Positions 57,024 to 64,000 of a stretch of DNA of 64,000 bases are shown here, piece after piece (position 1 is the stretch's first letter; each line of letters opens with the position of its first letter). Origin of the DNA: Yamagishiella unicocca. Lineage: Eukaryota; Chlorophyta; Chlorophyceae; Chlamydomonadales; Volvocaceae. The stretch covers positions 124,001 through 188,000 of the forward strand of contig BDSL01000007.1 of the NCBI GenBank assembly GCA_003116995.1, given 5' to 3'. A model generated the notes under the pieces. That model was not told the DNA's origin. It saw nothing but the letters and a program-made list of their open reading frames with translations, and did no database searches. Made by a program: the position numbers and the translations under genes.

Positions 57024-58833
57024 TTACAGAGAACCTTGAGGTGCGCCAGCCGCACCGCCACCCGCCGGAAGGCCTTGCTGCTGGGCCGGCGCCCCCGTCT
57101 CGCCCGCCGGCACCAGGCGCCGTGGGTTGAGCAGGTACTGGTTCTCCGCTTCTTCGGAGTGGTACACGCAGCTGACCTCCGGTGCATCGTCCAGGTCGCC
57201 TACGAATGCAAACGTATTCATGGAGCGCTTGCAGGTGTCCACCTGGGGTTAGGGGCAGGAGGGTTAGGGTTAGGAGGAGAGGAGACCCGTGAATGGAGAA
57301 GGGAGCAGAGGTGTTACAAACTGGGGGAAAGGGAGCCGGGAGGGCAGCGGAGGCGCACACCGCAGACAGCGAGACGGACATGGTACGGCGAGGGGGAATG
57401 TGCAGCTGGGATGGAGGGTAGCGGGAAAACTTGCTACCGGCACCGGCGACAGAAAAATATACGTTTCGAGGACGGGGCATCAGGGGTCGATGGCCAGGTT
57501 GAAAGGTTTGGGTGCTTACGGAAATTAGGGTAGGGCGGGTAAGGAGGAAGTCAGGGAAACGCCCCTGGTCAGGAAACTACAATAAGCACGCTCCCGGGGA
57601 GCTCGACTCGCCATCGACCTCCGCAGCCCCCCCCCCCTTCCGCAGCCCCCACCTCCGCAGCCCCCACCTCCGCAGCTCCTACCCACCTGCTGCGGCGACA
57701 CTAGCTTCTTGTTCTCCAGGACGTTGACGTTGCTGCGCCGCAATATGCAACCCGGCTTCACCTCGGGCTGAGACACGTACACGTTGAACCTGCAGGAGGC
57801 CAGGGAGAGAAGCCAGGGGGAGGCCCGGAGACGAGGGATGGGGGGTTTGAGTTCCTGGAGCCAGCAACACCTGCTGAGCGTCTACCGTACCACCTTCCAT
57901 GTAACGCATGCAAGTACGGCAGTTCCATGCGAACTCAATGAGTCAGGCCCCATGCTGGGGGGCCGTTTTCCCGCCCTCCCACTCCGCACGCGGAAAGGCG
58001 AATGGCCACGGCGCATCGGTTGTCATCTTCGCCGCCGCCACTTGCACGCGTCAACGCGACCGAAACGGTACAACCCATTCAAAGTCATGTACGGGGTTGC
58101 ATCATATGGACGGCGCCTGGTCCCACCCCATACCACCCCGTGCCGTGACCCCCCCTGACCTGCAACCAACTGCTCCTGGTGCATCATCGGCGCCGCGCAT
58201 TTGCGCTGCGTCTGAAGTACAATACTCACGGATTAAAAGATACGAAGAGGCGTTGGTCGAACGCCATGGCGCTGTAGCCATAGGCCATGCACAGCTCGGA
58301 GTTCGGCGTGCGCCGGTCCACGATTTCCGTTGAAGCGACGTTTGCAGGTGACAACGTGATGTTACTGTCAAAGTACACTCCGATGCCCCTGCAGCATAGT
58401 GGTGCGCAGCGAGCAGCGTAGGTACGGATGGCCCCAATCGCGTGGACGGGCGACGACCGAGGGCTTGGACTTACACGCCGGTCACAAACGCCGCCGCTAT
58501 CAAGGCTCGCGTCAGGCTGTCGTCTCCTCCACTATTGTTGTTGTTTGGCGGTGGGTTCCCCGGCGGCGGTGGGGGCGGCATGCCCGGTTGCCGTGGCGCA
58601 GACGACGGGGGCGGCGGATAATCAAAGGAGCCAGGCTGCCAATTTGGTAATGTCCCGGTAGGGGGTCCGGGCTGGCCAGACCCAACTCCTCGCGGGTCCT
58701 TCATGTATTGAGCCACGCAAGGGACGCCTCCTTCTCGCCGGCGTCTCCGCGCAATCGCCACAACATAGCTAGTGCTGGTCTCACTCACAGGCCTATGTAA
58801 AGACGCAGTGCCACGCTGATGAAGCGCAGACAT
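57024..58833 (-). CDS. DUF3172-family plastid protein, 279 aa
   Basis: Four minus-strand exons: 58833-58475, 58388-58230, 57789-57687, 57242-57024. The N-terminus (MSALHQRGTASLHRPVSETS, then IARRRRREGG) resembles a chloroplast transit peptide; a Pro/Gly/Asn linker follows, then one hydrophobic segment ALIAAAFVTGVGIGVYFDSN that may span a membrane. The conserved domain reads TLSPANVASTEIVDRRTPNS, ELCMAYGYSAMAFDQRLFVS, FNPFNVYVSQPEVKPGCILR, VNVLENKKLVSPQQVDTCKR and NTFAFVGDLDDAPEVSCVYH, matching the DUF3172 proteins of cyanobacteria and plastids. The biochemical role is unknown; a membrane-anchored thylakoid or envelope protein is likely. The donor GT|GTAAGT was chosen at exon 1 to keep phase. 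The C-terminal 30 residues are low-complexity. Confidence 0.85.
57243..57285 (+). repeat. GGGTTAGGGTTAGG stretch at the last DUF3172 acceptor
   Basis: In gene sense it reads CCTAACCCTAACCC, then CCCCTAACCCCAG, ending at the acceptor (exon begins 57242). A partial module-A core GAGACCCGTGAATGG follows at about 57281-57295. Confidence 0.7.
57600..57680 (+). repeat. CCTCCGCAGCCCCCA tandem
   Basis: About five copies of CCACCTCCGCAGCCCC near the donor of DUF3172 exon 3. They are G-rich in gene sense. Confidence 0.7.
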
Positions 58834-61097
58834 TTCTGCTGCTTCAGAATGTAGGGTGGTAGGCTCTCCCGCAGTATGTGAGTAGTGTGTAGGCTTGACT
58901 ATCAATTGTAGATATACGACTTTAATAGTGCGAATTACATGCCGTTAATTGCGTAGATGTTGTGTGTTCCGGGTTCAAGCAGGCGACGTCAGAGCCGGAA
59001 AACGGTTTACCTCCGTAACATGAAATCATCTAGCCCTCACCCGCCTGCTGGAAGTGCAAATCAATGCGACACTAATTGGTGTTATGTGGTCGCGCTGATG
59101 GCAATCATGACTATTAGTCTACTGGTGCAGCTCGGAACGACGCGGCTCTTAGCACTGTATTCACCGTTGACACCCGATTACGCAAACGAGATCAACTGCT
59201 CTAGGATTGTTAAACATCTTTGTACTGAGCATCGCGAGCTCGGCAGCAGGTGCGCACAACAGGTCCGTGGGTCGCTACAGTGGTAGGTGCCGGCTAAAGC
59301 TGGGGCTTTTGGTAGGTGAGAATGACATGCACCGCCTGTAACAATAGCTACCCTCTGTCCCCATGACGCATTCATCAGCCCCAAGTCATAGCTCACAAGT
59401 AATCTTGTGTGCGTGCAGCACACACTAAGCATGTGGCCGCCCTGAGCCCACGCTTGCGTTGCAGGGCGGCCGCTGTGCAGCCTCAAGCAGCCCTGCTGAG
59501 ACCAGCCGTCCGAATACCGCTCATCCGACCTCCGTTCTACAGCCAATGCGAGCGATACCCCAGGCCCCCACATGAACTTACATGTCGAGTCCCGGACATG
59601 GGACATAAAGTGGACAACAGATATAACCACCACGTAATACGCGCATGTCACAAATAGTACGGTGCAGTCATGAAGCTTACTAGCTTAGATACGGTACGGC
59701 ACAGTCACGAAGGATTGCATACGGCACTCGTTGATTGTTACATTGGGTTACACGACCCGCATGCACAACAGACATGCGGCGCCATGTCCCACACGGCCGT
59801 TCTGCTATGGCTGTCCCCTTCCTCCGTGCAAATTTTACAACCGCAGCGGGATTGGTTATATTCAAGTGTAAACAGTGTTGTTCCACATTGTGGAATCCAA
59901 CAAAACGCCGCATGGGCGCGGTCAACAACAACCCCCAACAAGAGAGCGGTCAACAACAACCCCCAACCCTGTCAGAGTTCAGCGAAAATAACAAAAAGAG
60001 GAGCTGTAACTGCGTGTCGCGGAAGACGGGGAAGGCAGGAGGGTGAATGACAAGCACGTCTGTGGGCTATAAAGCGCTTGTGTAATTATATCGCTGCAGT
60101 TCCCCCTCTGCGTCAACGTGCGACGTTGCCGAGAAGGGATTAAGGGGAGCAAGCGCAGGCCATGTTTGAGTTCATCATCGCGGATGCTTAATCGCAGCAC
60201 ACATCACCGAGCAACCTGGAGCTATGCTCCCTGCCTAACACAACGACTGTTACGCATACCTAGACATACGCAATGATGTTCCTAGCCGCCGAGGCATACC
60301 ATGACCAATCACCCGTTCACAAAGTGCATTACTGCACGACGGGGGTGCCCTGTATGTGCGCCGAGCGGCGCCGCCTCAGTCTTGGCCTGTCGGCAAATAA
60401 AGCATGGGCTGCTGCGGGTTTCGGAGCAGCATGTTGCCGTGCGGGCCAGAACGCAACCGCCGTACAACTTTTATTCAGTGTTCTCCAGCTGGCAGCGGAC
60501 GAACACGTATTCGACGCCGTCATCGCTATCACGGAGTGCCCATTATGTTATCGGAAGGCCGCATTACTTCCACTGACGCCCACAGGCTCAACTTCGTGCG
60601 GCTCGGCAGTTCGCACGCCTGATCAATTATTATACGAGCATACAATACGGGTAGGACGGCGGGCGATCGCACGGCGGTCGTACAACGGAACCCCGATTCT
60701 CATGCATTCCCGCGAACTCACGGACACGCCAGCGCCGTGTTTTGGGGGGGTGGCAACGGACCCCCAAGCAAGCCACGAGTGCTGTTGTCTTACTACCACG
60801 ATCGCAGTTACGCCGTCCTCTGCGGCGGCCTTGCGCCTTCACGACCGCTACCATCCTCTTGCCACACCGCGCCGCGCCACCCCCACAATATCCCTTGACC
60901 TTCCATTCGTTCCTTCTCCCTTATGGCGCTGGCTTGGAGGGGGGTGCCGGTATGCGGCCCCAGCCCAGCGCGACCCGGCCGCTGCCGGCGGCGTCGCTGC
61001 CCCCGTCCTGCGCTCGCCCCTCCCTCGACTGGCCGCTGGGAGGCACCGGGGGGCCGGAGAAGCTGCCGCGAGGGCGCCCTTCCGCCCCCTCGCCCCG
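58834..61097. other. Region between DUF3172 start and TRP-like stop
   Basis: Holds the DUF3172 promoter and the TRP-like 3' flank. A 276-codon plus-strand ATG frame (60273-61103) crosses it but overlaps the TRP-like last exon antisense and has no recognisable domain. A direct repeat GGTCAACAACAACCCCCAAC occurs at about 59918 and 59948. Confidence 0.5.
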
Positions 61098-63721
61098 TCA
61101 TGACACACCGGGCACCCGCAGCACGTCCCCGCTCCGTTGCTGCACCAGGTAATGCATCAGGATGGGTAGGTCGGCCTGTAGCCGGTCCTTGACCAGTGAT
61201 ACACGGACGGCGCGAAGGAAGTCCGCCACCACACGCCGCTGCAGCGCGAGGACGTCCAGCAACTCCGCGCCCTGCGGAGAAACGGACCAGGGGGGCACCA
61301 GGGGGCGCCAGGAAGGTACCCGTAAGGCGGCGGATGGGTTTTACCGTTTTACTTGCAGCTGGACGTGCGGTGGCTTGGGTGGCTGGATTGTGTGCTAGTG
61401 CTAACGCGTCGAGCATCGATGTGCACGTGGTGATCAAAGCGTGGTACTGACCAGGTCGTGGGTCGAACCCGCGACCTCTGAGCTTCCGAGAAGCTGAGGG
61501 GAACAAAGAGCGCTGGCGGCCCACTCGTCGCCCCGCCCCTGCCCACCTGCGGGAAGTACCAAGGGAACAGCGGCGTTGACTCGTTCTTCCTCAGCGGCAC
61601 GGGAGTGAAGCCGCCCGGGCCGAACACCAGCCGCCGCAGGGTGTTGCCGGTGAAGCCAAAGACCAGGTGCAGCAGGTTGAAGGGCGGGCAGATTGCCTCG
61701 CGCCGGCTGAAGGACGCCATGATGCAGGCCTTCCGGTACCGGAACTCCACCTGGGCCTTACCGGAGACGCGGGCGTAGGTGTCTGCACGGCGGCGGCGGG
61801 GTGGGGAGGCGGACCACAAGGGGGGAAGACGTGGAGCCAGAGGGGAGCGTGAGTCAAGGGAGCGGCCTGCCGAAACCAAGAGCGTGAGGGTGCTTGAAGG
61901 GGGCTGCTTAGCCCGGTGGCCATCCACACATGCATCCAAGTTGGCATGCACATATCTACTCCCTTCCCCCTTTGCGCGCCCTCTCCCCTTTCCCCGCCCG
62001 TTCCCCTTTGCCACCCAGCCACGCGATACACGCACCGGCGAGCATCGCGATGAACAGGTTGAGCAGCAGGATGCTCGTCACGATCGCGAAGATGAGGTAG
62101 AAGAGGATGCCGGTGACACGCTTCTGCTCGAAGTCGGTCACTTGAATGTTGCCCAGCGCGACGTACTGCCGTTTTAGGGGGTTATATTATATCCGCGTAT
62201 CCACGGCGAGGGAGGGGGGTTGCGGATGGCGGTGCGGATGGCGGTGCAAATGGTGGTGCGGATGGTGGTGCGGATGGCGGTGCGGATGGTGGTGCGGATG
62301 GTGGTGCGGATGGTGGTGCGGATGGTGGTGCGGATGGTGGTGCGGATGGTGGTGCGGATGGTGGTGCAAATGGTGGTGCGGATGGTGGTGCGGATGGCGG
62401 TGCGGATGGTGGTGCGGATGGTGGTGCGGATGGTGGTGCGGATGGTGGTGCGGATGGCGGTGCGGATGGTGGTGCGGATGGTGGTGCGGATGGTGGTGCG
62501 GATGGTGGTGCGGATGGCGGTGCAAATGGTGGTGCGGATGGTGGTGCGGATGGCGGTGCGGATGGTGGTGCGGATGGTGGTGCAAATGGTGGTGCGGATG
62601 GTGGTGCGGATGGCGGTGCGGATGGTGGTGCGGATGGTGGTGCGGATGGCGGTGCAAATGGTGGTGCGGATGGCGGTGCGGATGGTGGTGCGGATGGTGG
62701 TGCGGATGGCTGTGGCGGCGACGAGCGCCACCTCGCGACCAATACCTCGGTTTCCTACCCCACCTGTCATGCTTCGGCGGTGTCTCCCACCAGCTTGCCA
62801 GCCGAACCCGCGCCCCTCCTCCCGCCCTGCCTACCTGCAGGTATGTGAGGCCACCCAGCAAACCCTGTTTCTGCCAGTCGTATGACCAGGCGCTGTAGCG
62901 GACGCACTCGTCGTTGTCATCCACCTCCAGACACACGTCTTTGAACAGCGCCTGCAAGGGGCCGGGAAGGGCGTGAACTGTCCGACCCAATAATGGTTGC
63001 GGCGCGATAACACGCCCGCCGGCGTTTTGGCTTTTGTACTGCGATCAAAACCCATGCTAAACATTCACCCCTGCCTCCGGTTTCCCCCTACCCCTGGCAC
63101 GCACCCTCCCCCCTTCCTGCTTCTCGTACCCCTCTCCTCATACCCCCCCCTTCCTGCTTCCCGTACCCCTCTCCTCATACCTCCCCCTTCCCCTGGACAA
63201 ACCTCCATGCCCACGGTGAAGCCCATAAGTATCAGCACTACCAGCAGAGCGAACCGAGTCACATCTTGAAGCAGCATCTGCACGACGAGGAGTTGGGACG
63301 GAGGCGATCGTGGGTGTGAGAGGACGCAGTGATCGCAGGTTCAATACGTGAGCTGGGTAGGTGGCCGAGGTCCGCTACTAACTGTGGAGGCAAAATGCGG
63401 CGCTGAGCATTGAGGACGTCCCGTTGCTGGTTAGGGTTCAACTGGGGCTTTTTGGCGCGTGTGTGCGACCCACTTTGCTTTGGGCCCAACGTGCCGAAAT
63501 CGGCGGGAGCCAGGTGGATGGCGCCCTGAAGGGATCCCGGCCAGGAACGCAAGCACGAGCAAGAATGTGAGCAGGTGGACAGGGCACAGCCGGAGGTGCC
63601 CTGGAGGGCGGTGCCCTCAGGAGGGTGGCGCCCCCACCCACCCACCTTTCCTCAACCCACCTGCTTCATCATCTGAATGAGCGGGCCGATGGCGGACGAC
63701 AGCTCCAGGACGCTAACGATG
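61098..63721 (-). CDS. TRP-like cation channel, C-terminal half (5' end beyond window)
   Basis: Minus-strand exons: 63721-63661, 63277-63203, 62951-62835, 62165-62036, 61782-61547, 61271-61098, all in phase. In order: linker IVSVLELSSAIGPLIQMMKQ, helix S5 VTRFALLVVLILMGFTVGME, an acidic turret DVCLEVDDNDECVRYSAWSY, pore region QGLLGGLTYLQYVALGNIQV, helix S6 ILFYLIFAIVTSILLLNLFI then AMLAGTYARVSGKAQVEFRY, and a short cytoplasmic tail ending VLRVPGVS. The GPLI..M...DVTRF linker, turret and LLLNLFIAMLAGTY helix are those of TRP-type channels. Which TRP subfamily is unclear. A possible upstream exon with RLQRLLVTLSRFQQVRT lies near 63890-63945, but its donor does not join in phase, so it is not included. 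Confidence 0.8.
61440..61532 (-). mobile_element. tRNA-like (SINE-like) relic in a TRP-gene intron
   Basis: The minus strand carries GAGTGGGCCGCCAGCGC, similar to an internal A box, then an AGCTTCTCGGAAGCT hairpin, then GGTCGCGGGTTCGACCC, a good B box. No acceptor stem closes around it, so it is not a functional tRNA. Confidence 0.45.
62180..62213 (+). repeat. Module D partial copy, at a 3' splice site
   Basis: GGTTATATTATATCCGCGTA then TCCACGGCGAG, 15 bases from the TRP-like acceptor (exon begins 62165) and head-first toward it. Confidence 0.6.
62218..62713 (+). repeat. 12-bp minisatellite in a TRP-like intron
   Basis: About 41 copies of GGATGGTGGTGC with GGATGGCGGTGC and AAATGGTGGTGC variants. 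Confidence 0.97.
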
Positions 63722-64000
63722 CTGCGCAGAGGTGGAATGTGGGGAGGGTTGCGGCGGGCGGGGAGCGGTGTCGGTAGGGGCTCGGTTGTGAGACATGAGG
63801 TACGAGGGAGGGAAGCCATGTATTGGCCCCGCGGGTGTTCCTTCCGCATATGCATAGGCAATGAGCGAGCACCCTTACCAGTCCGAACTTGCTGGAACCG
63901 GGACAGGGTTACAAGCAGCCGCTGCAGTCGCCTTTGGGCCGAATCCCTTCCTTGGCATTACCTTCGCACCCACTTTCATACGTGGTTGCCCGCTTCCTTC
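63722..64000. other. Right edge, intron of the TRP-like gene
   Basis: Mostly intron in gene sense. Near 63890-63945 the minus strand can encode RLQRLLVTLSRFQQVRT, reminiscent of a channel S4 segment, but no in-phase join to the next exon was found. Confidence 0.4.

Noticed and set aside
60273..61103. 276-codon plus-strand ATG frame
   Set aside because: Runs antisense into the TRP-like last exon, has shifting composition and no recognisable domain; expected by chance in GC-rich DNA.
62146..62990. Trp-Cys, Met-Val or His-Pro repeat frames
   Set aside because: Products of the 12-bp minisatellite in a TRP-like intron.

Overview
The window looks like nuclear DNA of a volvocine green alga (Chlamydomonas/Volvox lineage). 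It is GC-rich. Its genes are split into many short exons with CAG|GTGCG/GTACG-type donors and NCAG acceptors, putative TGTAA poly(A) signals follow several genes, and TTTTAGGG-like repeats occur. Typical algal proteins are present: an LCIB/LCIC-family CO2-concentrating protein, a plastid DUF3172 protein and a CFAP52-like ciliary WD40 protein. All exon models were read by eye from splice consensus, reading phase and remembered family sequences. No alignment or RNA evidence was available.

Layout, left to right: 3' end of an MT-A70 methyltransferase (+, 76-1634); an orphan low-complexity protein (+, 2993-7001); an LCIB/LCIC-like carbonic-anhydrase-fold protein (-, 9754-12067); TIM17 (-, 14192-17453), head-to-head with an EFG1-type rRNA-processing factor carrying a long acidic and RGG tail (+, 18028-22368); a conserved 236-aa protein (-, 23969-26323), head-to-head with a 16-exon CFAP52-like WD40 gene (+, 27103-36136); an LMBRD2-like membrane protein in 17 exons (-, 38147-47904); a 4.5-kb gene-free stretch with a perfect hairpin; a cyclin T/K/L-like gene (+, 52380-55076); a DUF3172 gene (-, 57024-58833); and the 3' half of a TRP-like channel (-, 61098-63721). 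These genes are unrelated housekeeping, plastid, mitochondrial and ciliary genes. There is no operon or metabolic cluster.

The most unusual feature is in the introns. About 25 short dispersed modules (families A-E, 30-85 bp, each starting with a G-rich head) lie in introns of several genes on both strands. Almost without exception the head points at the nearest exon. Sense copies sit just inside 5' splice sites, and antisense copies sit just upstream of 3' splice sites. Some heads run directly into the splice site. This is the arrangement expected if many of these introns are, or derive from, transposable elements with terminal inverted repeats (introner-like elements). Many introns also hold tandem arrays, from (CTG)n to a 1.3-kb 17-bp array, and CCTAAC/CCCTAAA arrays recur near 3' splice sites.
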